Source: Antedon bifida
Taxonomy: Eukaryota > Echinodermata > Crinoidea > Comatulida > Antedonidae
Reading direction: 5' to 3'
DNA length: 64,000 nucleotides
NCBI GenBank assembly: GCA_963402885.1
Contig: OY727096.1
Span: 10,583,820-10,647,819, forward strand
Under the pieces are notes generated by a model. That model was given only the letters and a program-made list of their open reading frames with translations, ran no database searches and was not told the origin of the DNA. Numbering within the stretch: the first letter of the stretch is position 1; each line of letters starts with the position of its first letter. This document shows, one piece after another, positions 1-10,059 of this stretch. The position numbers and the translations under genes are program-made.

Positions 1-298
1 GACGCGAGTGTACACTCTGGTTTTATAAAAAAACAAAACACTTATTGCTTCTTTTGCAAATGAGTCAACATACAAAAAAAGATGTATGTTTATATATATA
101 TAAATTCAAAAGCAAATTACTGAAAAAATGACAATGCTGTGGGTATCAGTGGCTGGATTTCAATACAGATACCAAAAAAAAGCGAAAAGCTAAATCAAAA
201 CGACAAAGTAAAACAGCTAGAAAATTAGCAGAGCTTTCGGGCAACACTAGCCCTTCATCAGTGCAAATCAATTAATTAAATATATATATAAACACATC

Positions 299-697
299 AG
301 GCAAAGAACATTAATTCTAAACCGCCCGGTGATATTCTGAAATTTAATTAATTAATTTGAAACGATAAAGATAAAGACGCCCCAACCGAAACCCGAATCC
401 GGAACCTTCTGCTTGATATGCAGATGTCCTAATCATTAGACTACTGAGGCTTTCATGATATTGTTCAAACTCGATTGGATAGCGACATTCTCGGCCTGGT
501 ACGGCGGAACAGCACTAGTCCCTCAATTGTACGCACGCGCATCAGGGATCAAATGCATACGCCCTGATCTTTCAGTATTTTATTAACGAAGCGGGATCTC
601 CGAAGGGATACTTATATAGATAAACAAAGGCATAGAACATTAATTCTAAACCCCCAGGTGATATACAGAAAGTTAATTAATTAATTTGAAACGATAA
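299..697. mobile_element. SINE-like insertion between ~70 bp direct repeats
   Basis: Two ~70 bp direct repeats (about 299-372 and 627-697, sharing 'gaacattaattctaaac' and 'ttaattaattaatttgaaac') flank ~255 bp that contain a tRNA-like sequence on the minus strand at 379-450. A diverged relative of the same unit lies at 5019-5054 and about 5255-5330. I infer a tRNA-derived SINE in the region left of gene A's last visible exon. The flanking repeats are far too long for an ordinary target-site duplication, so a segmental duplication may be overlaid. Confidence 0.5.
379..450 (-). other. tRNA-like head of a SINE (not a functional tRNA)
   Basis: On the minus strand the 72 nt fold as a cloverleaf. 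The acceptor arms GCCTCAG/TTGGGGC pair with wobbles. A D-arm contains TAGTCTAATGATTAGG. The anticodon stem TCTGC/GCAGA is perfect, with a 7 nt loop ATATCAA (anticodon ATC). The T-arm is CCGGA/TTCGG. The anticodon is unusual, the T-loop departs from consensus and a related copy exists at 5019, so I read it as the Pol III promoter of a SINE. Confidence 0.5.
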
Positions 698-809
698 GAT
701 GAGGAAATCTGTGAGTTATACTTCCTGTACATACACCGTTTTCTATCTCTTATTTTAAAATTATCTATTAATAACAAACATTATTTTCCATCCATCAATT
801 TGTACTTAC

Positions 810-944
810 AACATTTCAAGGGATGACATATTAGCAAAAACTTTTTTTGAGATGCGTTGAATATTATTTTTGTTCATTATAATATTTTTAACTGAAGGTA
901 GTTGACAGTCTTCCAATGATGTTAGATAGTTCCAGCTCAAATCA
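810..944 (-). CDS. Gene A exon 12 (two LRRs)
   Basis: 135 bp between a TTTTAG-type acceptor and donor GTAAGT. It encodes DLSWNYLTSLEDCQLPSVKN followed by a second repeat with NKNNIQRISKKVFANMSSLE, so two LRRs share one exon. The gene B equivalent, 41165-41299, has the same length. The ATG-started reading frame extending right of 944 is intron, not protein. Confidence 0.8.
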
Positions 945-3900
945 CTAAAATAAACAATATTATACATTAAGATTAGTACAGGAAGTATGATTTGTTTATT
1001 TAGGAAAAAATCATGAAAATATACTGTTACTAGAATTACAAGAAAGGTACAGCAGGTGGAGTATGGTTTAATTGTTGGGAAGATAATTTCCATTGCTGAC
1101 TTTGACCTGTAAGTTAGTTTCGATTGGTCACACAATGCCATAATAACAGTTTTTCCCGTCAGTCATTTAGGGAGCAATGACCAGTAAATAAAAACAAAAC
1201 TATTAGTAAAGTTAATGGTATAATTATTAGAAAACCACTTACAGTGTATCAAATATGTTTGCGTTCAAAATTGGTATTTTCTTAAGTCTGTTATAGGCAA
1301 GTCTTCTTCATGAAGTTAAAAAATAAGCAATGCATTGAATTAAACTAATTAAATATATTTAAAATATATATATAGAAAAAATGGCATATTCAATATATAT
1401 ATTTTGGGATGCAAATACTCATTATGTATGCGAATAATCTATTTCTGGAAAACAAAATTATTGATAAATTATGATGTTAGAAGGTGTCAATTTGTTTTTA
1501 CTATTTATTAGGCCTAAGTTTATTTAACTAAGTATTATTTACCTGTTTTGTCTTTTCATTTGTAATTTTAAAGAAGTGTTTTCCCCCAAAAAACAAAAAT
1601 ATTAATAAAAATGAAATTTTTCGTAGAAAATAAAAGGATTTTAAAGATGTGTTTTCACCAATAAACAACAAAATAGTAATAATAATAATAAAATGAAACG
1701 TTCAATAGGTCATTTTGCTTAGACAATTTCCGTAGAAAATAAACGGGAAAAATAAAGTTTAATCTTATTAAATTAAAGTATTTTTAAGTAAATATCTTTT
1801 TCCCGATCCACTTTTTGGTCAAAGTGGATAATCTTTATGTGACAATAAAATGGCATATTCAATTTTTTATTCCAGAGGAAAATATATATTTAAGGTGTAA
1901 AAAAGACTTATTTGATTATCATGATTATAATTTGTACCAATACAATGGCAATATCATTGTTTAAACATATGGACTATATTAGTACTCACAATATATAAAT
2001 ACTGTCCAATGCAAAAAATGCGTCTTTGTGTATAAAGCTAATATCGTTGTTTTCAAGGTTTCTGAAAAATATTAAAAAACTACTAAATTAACTAACTTTG
2101 GTTACGAACCGAACATTTGTATGGAAAACCTGTGCGACTGAGGCCTGGTAACACCAATAATTATACTATAAAACTAAAGGATAACATGTCAGTCATATCT
2201 TTTGACAGACGTGACTGTGATACACGATAATTAATACTTACATATGAACTAATGATCCGCCTTGGAAAGCTCTTGAAGGTATGCTTCGTAAACTGTTTCC
2301 ATCTAGATATCTGGGGTTATTAGGATAATGATCAAAAACAATTTGTTTAATTAATAATTTAAATATTCATCATGCAACAATTACTCAGTCTGTTAGAAAA
2401 GTTAGATGACCGTGCAATTGGAATGCTCTTCCTGTTCACAGGAACAGAAAAGCCAGATGTCATGGCTCTTTTAGTTTTTATTTCATTTCTTTCTATAAAC
2501 GAATTGTATTATTGGCCAAGTTTGATTGCAACCCAGGGCAAAACAAATTATCTTATTATTTAATATAGTAACAACTATGATTCAAAATCCTGGACACGGT
2601 TATCTTTGAACCACATTTTCTCAGGCCAGAAATAGCTATATAGTCTGTCGCAGTACATTTTTGTATCGGCTCCTACTACTACTATAACAATACAGTACAA
2701 CCACCTATTATATGGGCTGAGTAGTATTATTTTTTACCAAACTCAACCTTTGACCGAAGTTATGAAAATCGCATAAAGGGAGTGATACCAGTCAAAATGA
2801 TCGGGTTTGGAGGAAATCAGAGTCGTCTGCAACTAAATATGGGAAAAGAACCGACTAATAAGTAGCCCAGTCAGCTGAGGGTTACTGGAAACAGAACTCT
2901 GTCGGCTTTAACTGAGTAATATCCATAGGTTAAACGTTTTACCAACATGCTACTTCCACTTGACAAGTTTTTGAAAGTTCCAGTAGAAATGTGAACTAGG
3001 TTATGGTTGTTTGCAATCACTCTATTGAAAGAAGATATTTCAAGTTATTTCAATAATAGATAATTCATACATTATTGCGTTTTATTTAATACTAATTTTA
3101 CTGTAATTGTTTCTACTTGAGTTATCACAGTTTTAAAAGTAATTAGTTATTACAATATATGATTTAGGATGTTTATATGCTTACTGTGTACATTAAGATT
3201 ATTAAAGTGTGTGGGTTACTATATTTTGCCACATTTCTTTGGAGAGACAACATCCAAATATTAGACGAAATAGAAAAACGCCTCAAACAAGACACATAAC
3301 TAAAAATAAGAACAAAAAAGACTACATGGCGCTACTAAAACAGGTACTAAACGCGACTTATTTCAGATTCAGTTAAAAAAATATAAAGACACAAGAAAAG
3401 GATAGCAATGGGAAGCTCAGATCATTGCTAACCTTTTATGGAATGGCAAGAACAGCAAGCTTGTACATCGGAAACCAACTGCAATCAAACCCATTTTTGG
3501 AAAAGGTAAGTGGATGGCCATTATCCCAAAGAACTCCGAGTCTAACCTTAATGAATATTAAAAAACATTGATCAATCAGAGAACATTACATTCATCACAG
3601 AAACGATGAACTATAACCAGATACCTTTCTTGGACACCATCATCACTTTACAAAACAACGGATCCCTCAAGACCACAGTATACCGGAAACGCACCACCGA
3701 TACCAATCAATGTCTAGGTTTCAACTCTCATCACCCACTTGAATAAACTAATTAATTGCGACAAAGTTTACATAAGTGAAACAGGCATATCACTCAAAAT
3801 CAGATTTATGAAACACCAATAAGAGACAGACAGATAAAAAGATCACGAAACCAAGAAGAATAAAATATCAAAGACCATGATACATTTAAACCACACACCA

Positions 3901-6900
3901 AACTAGGGCACTACAAAACAAGAGAGAGAAACAAGAGAATCTCAGAAAACATACAGACACAATAAACAGGGATGTCGGTGGACACAACCTCACAATTATA
4001 CGATTACATCATTCAGACCCAGGGAAACAAACGGAGGAGGGGGAAACGCAAAACACAGCGTCATACACCGAGGTGAAGTTGGTCAAACTGTATCCAATAT
4101 CAACAGTCTACTCCAGAAAGCAAACTAAATGTTTGCGAAACAACGTTGCTGTAAGTACAATTTATTAATGAAATAATGCATAGATACATTTATTGTGTAC
4201 TGAAACACAGTACTGAAATTGTTTGAAACTATTGCGATCAAATCCTGACGCTGGGCCATTGAACAATGAAAGGAATAAACATTTTATTTTAACTATTGTA
4301 TCTTCCTGGTTACTGCACTTACAAATCAACAGCTTGTCTTGAATTTAATGCAAATGCATTTTCACGCAGTTCTATAAGCTCGTGGTTTTCTTGAATCCTG
4401 CTGTAATATTAAAAAAAAACCAATATTACCTTGATGGTATTGAATAATATCCAAGTTTATAGTAATCAATACAGTCATTTACTAGGCTGTATGCATTAAA
4501 TATACATAGTTATGTATGATATAAATTGAAAAATTGCTCATAAAAGTAAAAGGAACAAAACAAAATAACACATATCTTAAACAATAACACTACCTAAACA
4601 ATGCTGATTGAATTTCGAAAATAGTTCACGAAATTTAAATTTTCTTCTGACGAACGTGTTTATTGAAAACATTGACAATGTGGTCTATTGCCATTAAACT
4701 TAACATTTGCACTCGAATCATGAGAATAACATGTTCGGCTACAAGTTAATCAAGTTTCAATGTTTTAATTGCTGATGTATGTTGTGCCATTCTCATACAG
4801 AGTCTTGAATTTGTTTCCCCGACGTATTTTTTAACACAAAAATTACAGGTATAAGATAAGACAAATGACGTGTTAAGTTAAATGTATTAATTGTTGATTG
4901 ATGCGGCCAGATTGGTTACTGTGAAGTGTTTTAGTAGATTCGATCAATGAACACGTTTTATAAGATTTGCAGCAATGATGACTGTCAACAGTATTGCTTT
5001 TTATGACAGCCAATTTTATTCTGCTTGATATGCAGTTGTCCTAACCATTAGGTCCGGCATTGTTCAAATTGATTGAAATAAACAAAAAGGTTTGCTTGAT
5101 TACTCAAAACTATCACGTTGTCCCATACTTACTTTCCTTTGCATCGGTGGGCAGTGTAGTACAGTATTTTGGTATCTGTCGCAGCTAGACATAATATCAA
5201 ATTACTGTCACGAGTTCCTATCTTGGCAAGGCGAGCGAGTGTCCTGTTTTTAGATTACCTTGAATGGATAGCGTCTGGTTTGCTCCGTAGTACGGCGCAA
5301 CAAAACTGTTACTTCTCAATTGAATAATCATGTGGGCCATTATTATGTGCCGCGCAAAATAGATAAATGTTGCCAAGCCCTATCTTATAACACTACGCTC
5401 CCTTTTGATTCCATGGACGCCAATCAGATGAAAATATGCTATTTGTGTATTGTTTAATTTTTGCGGTGATTTTTTTCATTAGTAAAAGTATTTCTCTTTC
5501 GCTTGGATAGACAACTCGGCCGCTGGCCAACATATCGTACGATATTGTCATGACAACGACTAATTTCTGTTCAAATTTTTCCATGGAATAATGTTATCTA
5601 TCTTGTGGCTCTATACAATCTTTGAATTAAGAATACAGGTGCTTACATAAAAACGGAAACGCAAAATAAAATTAGACACTACCATTTTATTTTGAATGCA
5701 TGGAATTTAAAAAAAAACTTACAGCAATCTCAATTGGATGTTGATAAATGCGAAAGGTTCAATACTATGTAGATGGTTACACTGTACGTTTCTGGAAAAT
5801 GAAATCATAAATTTTGTTTTATTAGCTTTAAGTTGCACTTTAGTATTACTTAGAAAAAATAATCATACCATGATACTTACAATCTACCTACGAATGGTGA
5901 ACCCTTAAACATAGAATTCTTTAACACTGTAATGTTGTTGTACGGAATGTCTCTATTTTGAAAAAAAAAGGATAGAGTTAAGATAAAATAATAACAATCA
6001 TATAATATTATAATAGTCGTGTTTTGTACACAGTAACATTACTTATCCTAAATTCATTGAGGAGTATTTTTTAAATAACTTCAGTTATTATTGAAAAAAG
6101 GGCTGAGAAAAGAGCTTATATACAAAAAGTTACTTTTGAGTAATTAAGCGTGTTTTTGTTTTTCATCACAAAAGTTCATGTAGTATTTTATTTTCAAACG
6201 GTTTTATTTCAGAAGTAAATTATTAAAAAATAAATATCTGACATAGTTTTAAATCATTATTTTATTTTTTGTGGGGTCAAATAATGCAGATAAAGCCATT
6301 TTCCGAATTATTTAGCGGGACATAGTTTAAGAACAGGGCACTTTTGCAGTTATTTTGTTTTATTTTTGATCAAAATTTACCAAAACATTCATTTTTACTA
6401 ATTTTAGTTGAAATAAATTATAAATGTAATTTAGATCAGGTAAATTTGCTGTAACAAATTTACAAAATATATGAAAAAAGCTTTTCTCCTGAGAGCATAC
6501 ATCTTTCTCATTATATAATCATCATACTGCTATCCGATTTGTCAATTGCTGTAGTTTTGCTTTTGTCAGATTATTTATATGGGTGTTTGTAGACAACCCC
6601 AATATTATTCATTCATATTTTGCGATAACTGGTCAATTCATATGATACCTCAATTTCGAAAAAAGAAAGTAGTTAAGGCATACGGTACTATACCTAAAGA
6701 CAAACTGTCGTTTCTCCTCACTACAATCGATTGCGACAACTTACTATGTTGTGTATACAATGTTGACGATAGTCAATATGATGTAATGTGTCTTTTGTAT
6801 AAATTGTGAACTATAGAATGTTAGAAAGTTATCATAGGTTTGTTTATTTTAATCAATATATACCATAATCCTGTTATATAAAAAAAACAAGGTTAAATAT

Positions 6901-9900
6901 CATTTAACCATTATTAAATTACAATTGTAACTTACACGTTACGAAGTCTTGGAAGATCATTAAAAGCTGTCGGTATGTCGGTCAAAAAGTTGTATTTTGC
7001 ATATCTGAAATATATGTATGTAGTAAGTATTACATTTAAATAAATTAAGCAACTGCATTAAAATCAATAGGATACAATACAACATACAGTAATCTGGTAG
7101 GCTATTCGTCTTGTAACCCCTTTCACACCAAAAGCAAAACTCCGGAGTAGTTGACGTGGTGTGAAAGGAAAAATAAAACAACTCCGGAGTTCAAAACAGC
7201 GGGGTTGAACAGCTGAACGTTCTCCGGAGGGCGAAATGCGTGGACACACCGGTGTTTTGGTGTGGAAGGTACCAACATCAAATCCGGAGTTTTTAGGTCA
7301 AAATATCACACGGTCAATCATTGCTAATTATTAAATTAAAAATTTTAATAATAAAAATTATTCTAACGATCGTCGCTATGTAAACAAACAGAGGGTGATA
7401 TTTACCATTATTTTTATTTTAAATACTTCGGTGTTACTGCGGAGTTTTGGTGTGAAAGAGGTATAGGATATGTGTTTCCTGTCCAGGTAGTTATGCTGTT
7501 TGACTACTTGATATTGAAAAGTATAAAACACTACTTACACATTAACAATTGACTTTGGAAACGTTGGTAGTCTTCTTAGTGAGTTGTGACTAATTTCTCT
7601 GTCATTAAAGTTAAGCATTTAATTTAATATTTATTTTTAAAATAGTAGAAAAAAGTGTAATATGTTTTAAGGTATTATAAAATCGATTATTATTCAATGG
7701 TCAGATCGATGGTTGCGGGTATGTAATATTACTAGAAATTACACGTTTGTGTCACATTCTATCAAAACATTTGCTATAATAGACCTACTGGTAAAACATT
7801 TATGTCTCTTAAAATCTTACATAGTTCTAAGCTCCGGTAGCTCTATCAACGTATCGTCATCAATTGTTCTCAGGTTGTTATCATTAATGTAACTATAAAA
7901 AAAAAATAGAGTTAATTAACTCTTGGTAAAATATGAATTGATTGTATAATATTTGTTAAAACATATATATTCACACAATGTCTTTATAATAGGATATGCC
8001 TGATGTTGTGTACTTATTCATTATTATTATTATCGTTGTTGTCATTATTATTGTGCTACACCGTATAGCATCATCCACTGTTTGCTGTATTGTTTTTGAC
8101 GCGAAGTAAACACTGCAGGCATACTTTAAATTACGAATGTTTGATCTACATGATAAATAATTACATACACAAATGTGTGTTGACATACAACTAGGTATAT
8201 CATCGAGGAATTATGTGATGTTTTATTCGAGTTCAAACGTGGTCACGAAGACTATTTTCATTATTGGTATGTTGTTCAGTGTAGCAAAATCTAGGGCCTA
8301 ACCAACGTGTTAAGCGTGGTTTCACTTTGTTTATTAGGCAAGGATAGAAATTATCACTTTTGAAATGTAAATTTTTTACTTTGTTGATGTAATTTTACTT
8401 TTTAAAAGGTTGGGTTAGGCTACAGAACGGATTTGAATCTTTAAGAATTTGCTGTTTGAACCACATTAACTCCATTTTTACCAAGTTACACATTTGTTTT
8501 GAAGAGGGTAAAGGTAAACATGGTATGTTCATGAATAAAAAAACATTGATCAATTCCTAGTAATAAAGCGTTTAGTTTTTGTTTCTATAATATATTATGT
8601 TGGTGATATCTAATTAGTTCAAACACTCCAAACAACTAGCCAGGATTTACTTTTGTGTTTGTTTAAGACGAATACTAAAATGTAATTCTTTACAATAAAA
8701 TTACCTTTCATAATAATCTGATCCCTGGTGTTAAAGTGGTAACCATTTTGATTTTATGCAAATTATGTCATTTAAAATGGGCAGATCAGGGTAGATTTTG
8801 GATAATAATATAATGTATATAGTTGAGTATGTTTCAGCAAAAAAAACTAACTTTTGTTTACTCAAAATGCTATTTCTATCCATCTACTGAAGAGAGTTAA
8901 ACTTGGTTAAAGCATGCAAGATTTAACAGAATAAGCAGGAATTGTGTGAAAACAAAGTTTAACACGATTCTATTTTGAGAACTGAGAGGGCGTGGTACAA
9001 TCCTCTTGGACCACGCTGCTCACACGTCTCCAACAATTATTCAGTAAGATAATTTTAATCTTCGTTTTTATCATTTTTCAGTTACCATCTGACAATATTT
9101 TTCTTAACCACCACTTCTTATAAACCACAGTATTTTTACTCATATCGATTTGACTTCAACCATAAAGGAAATAGTAATATTTTTCAACAATGTTAACTGC
9201 TGTGGGCTGCTCTCGGCGGTGTTTCACACCTGCCATGGGCTTTTTCCTGAGCATCCATGTGATATTAGAAAAATAAAGTCTGCATCTAACTTTAATTATA
9301 CATCCACAATCACATGCAGGTTACACGTTTAGAATATTCATTTTTCCAATAAAATTTTTATATGCCAGAAAATGATGTTGTATGCTTATTCTTAAGTCTC
9401 TGTGTATCAAAAAGCAGGAATTGTGTGAAAACAAAGTTTAACACGATTCTATTTTGAGAACTGAGAGGGCGTGGTACAATCCTCTTGGACCACGCTGCTC
9501 TCACGTCTCCAACAATTATTCAGTATAATTTTAATCTCCCCCTTTTCCTCGCCCACCCACATGTAATATCACATGAACTATAAGACGGGCTTTTTCCTGA
9601 GCATCCATGTGATATTAGAAAAAAAAAGTCTGCGTCTAACTTTAATTATACATCCACAATCACATGCAGGTTACACGTTTAGAATGTTCATTTTTCCAAT
9701 AAAATTTTTATATGCCAGAAAATGATGTTGTATGCTTATTCTTAAGTCTCTGTGTATCAAAAATAGCTTTATAAGTGCATAATGAAAACTTACAGAAAAA
9801 GAGTTTTTACTGGAATTCCATCAGGCCATTCATTGAGTCCCCGGTTTGTGCATTTCACTGTTTGTGTTCTTTCTGTACATTCACAAACTGCATTCACACT

Positions 9901-9993
9901 AGTATCATTAACAGGCCTACATGCAACCGTTACACCAAAAGATAAATCCAAGCATAAATACAATATTAATATTATCAAGTATTTTCGAGACAT
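810..9993 (-). CDS. Gene A: LRR receptor, 5' part (12 exons, runs off left edge)
   Basis: This is the first of three paralogous minus-strand genes. Twelve coding exons are visible, in transcript order: 9794-9993, 7821-7892, 7539-7598, 6936-7004, 5881-5952, 5723-5791, 4323-4400, 2947-3021, 2242-2310, 1990-2061, 1243-1305 and 810-944. The first encodes a signal peptide and cysteine-rich LRR N-cap; the others encode one LRR each (20-26 residues), except the last, which encodes two. Every exon ends two bases into a codon, so all inner exons are multiples of three and can be skipped without changing frame. All twelve have an equivalent in gene B. By analogy with B, the missing 3' part should encode more LRRs, GCC2/GCC3 repeats and a multi-pass membrane domain. 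All visible exons are open; the only weak point is the donor after 2947-3021. Function is unknown; an extracellular recognition receptor is inferred. Confidence 0.8.
1243..1305 (-). CDS. Gene A exon 11 (LRR)
   Basis: 63 bp encoding RLAYNRLKKIPILNANIFDT. Donor GTAAGT; acceptor TTCATGAAG. Same length as gene B exon 41730-41792. Confidence 0.75.
1990..2061 (-). CDS. Gene A exon 10 (LRR)
   Basis: 72 bp beginning NLENNDISFIHKDAFFALDS, a 24-residue LRR. Donor GTGAGT. Pairs with gene B exon 42034-42105. Confidence 0.8.
2242..2310 (-). CDS. Gene A exon 9 (LRR)
   Basis: 69 bp beginning YLDGNSLRSIPSRAFQGGSL. Donor GTAAGT, acceptor ACCCCAG. Pairs with gene B exon 42520-42588. Confidence 0.8.
2947..3021 (-). 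CDS. Gene A exon 8 (LRR, weak donor)
   Basis: 75 bp beginning VIANNHNLVHISTGTFKNLS. The acceptor TTTCAATAG is good. The conserved donor position reads GTTGGT, against GTGAGT in the gene B copy (43101-43175). The next GT, four bases on (GTAAAA), would shift the frame. Confidence 0.7.
3268..3741 (+). mobile_element. Degenerate Penelope-like retroelement fragment
   Basis: Short peptides in shifting plus-strand frames match the reverse transcriptase of Penelope-like elements, in the right order. First come EKRLKQDT and a broken block around AMGSS. Then, near 3590-3735, comes a clean block with ITETMNYNQIPFLDTIITLQ, followed by VYRKRTTDTNQ and LGFNSHHPLE. PFLDTLITR, VYRKPTHTD and FNSHHPL are hallmarks of that family. 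Several stops and frame changes show it is dead. Up to about 4090 a further lysine/glutamine-rich decayed stretch may be its downstream part. It sits in gene A's intron, opposite to the gene. Confidence 0.65.
4323..4400 (-). CDS. Gene A exon 7 (LRR)
   Basis: 78 bp beginning RIQENHELIELRENAFALNS, 26 residues. Donor GTAAGT, acceptor TATTACAG. Same length as gene B exon 43444-43521. Confidence 0.75.
5019..5340. mobile_element. Diverged, interrupted SINE copy
   Basis: 5019-5054 repeats the D-arm/anticodon part of the tRNA-like unit at 379-450 (shared 'ctgcttgatatgcag' and 'cctaa.catta'). About 5255-5330 repeats its tail (shared 'gtacggcg.aaca'). About 200 bp of other sequence lies between. It is in the intron between gene A exons 7 and 6. 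Confidence 0.45.
5723..5791 (-). CDS. Gene A exon 6 (LRR)
   Basis: 69 bp beginning NVQCNHLHSIEPFAFINIQL, open and in frame. The gene B homologue, 43977-44041, is 65 bp and frameshifted, so A keeps the ancestral form. Confidence 0.8.
5881..5952 (-). CDS. Gene A exon 5 (LRR)
   Basis: 72 bp beginning DIPYNNITVLKNSMFKGSPF. Donor GTAAGT, acceptor AAAATAG. The intron to exon 6 is only 89 bp here, against 6.2 kb in gene B. Confidence 0.8.
6936..7004 (-). CDS. Gene A exon 4 (LRR)
   Basis: 69 bp beginning YAKYNFLTDIPTAFNDLPRL. Donor GTAAGT, acceptor TTTCAG. Pairs with gene B exon 50661-50729. Confidence 0.8.
7539..7598 (-). CDS. Gene A exon 3 (short LRR)
   Basis: 60 bp, the shortest repeat (20 residues), starting with an EISHNSLRRLP-type segment. 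Donor GTAAGT, acceptor ATGACAG. Same length as gene B exon 50868-50927. Confidence 0.75.
7821..7892 (-). CDS. Gene A exon 2 (LRR)
   Basis: 72 bp beginning YINDNNLRTIDDDTLIELPE, a 24-residue LRR. Donor GTAAGA, acceptor TTATAG. Pairs with gene B exon 53322-53393. Confidence 0.8.
8934..9763. repeat. Tandem segmental duplication in gene A intron 1
   Basis: The head 'agcaggaattgtgtgaaaac' starts at 8934 and 9413. The tail starting 'ggctttttcctgagcatcc' lies at about 9238-9412 and 9589-9763. The shared parts differ at only a few bases. Copy 1 carries ~170 bp and copy 2 ~55 bp of unrelated middle sequence. The duplication lies just downstream of exon 1 and contains no coding signal. Confidence 0.85.
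9794..9993 (-). CDS. Gene A exon 1: signal peptide + LRR N-cap
   Basis: The ATG at 9991-9993 begins a 66-codon segment. It has a hydrophobic signal (LIILILYLCLDLSFG), then a cysteine-rich LRRNT block with VACRP, CECTERTQTVKC and NRGLNEWPDGIP. It ends two bases into a leucine codon at a GTAAGT donor. The gene B homologue (54824-55026) is one codon longer and closely similar. The start is supported by the signal peptide immediately after it and by the conserved TATA-like box about 60 bases upstream. Confidence 0.85.
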
Positions 9994-10051
9994 CTTCAGG
10001 AGTACTTAAATGCGGCTAGGATCCTAGGCCGCCTCGACTTAATACGGTGTT

Positions 10052-10059
10052 CTTTATAT
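10052..10059 (-). promoter_or_regulatory. TATA-like box of gene A
   Basis: The minus strand reads ATATAAAG about 60 bases before the gene A ATG, followed by AACACCGTATTAAGTCGAGGCGG. Gene B has TATATATAAC at the same distance followed by GAGCACAATAGAAAGTCAAGG, so the core promoter and leader are conserved between the paralogues. Whether transcription starts here is inferred. Confidence 0.5.

Noticed and set aside
379..450. Functional tRNA gene
   Set aside because: The anticodon ATC and altered T-loop are atypical, the sequence sits between repeats and a broken relative exists at 5019. A SINE head fits better.
806..1141. 111-codon minus-strand frame as a small gene
   Set aside because: Only 810-944 is coding (two LRRs of gene A). 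The upstream ATG and hydrophobic stretch are intron sequence, and the gene B copy shows the same acceptor at that point.
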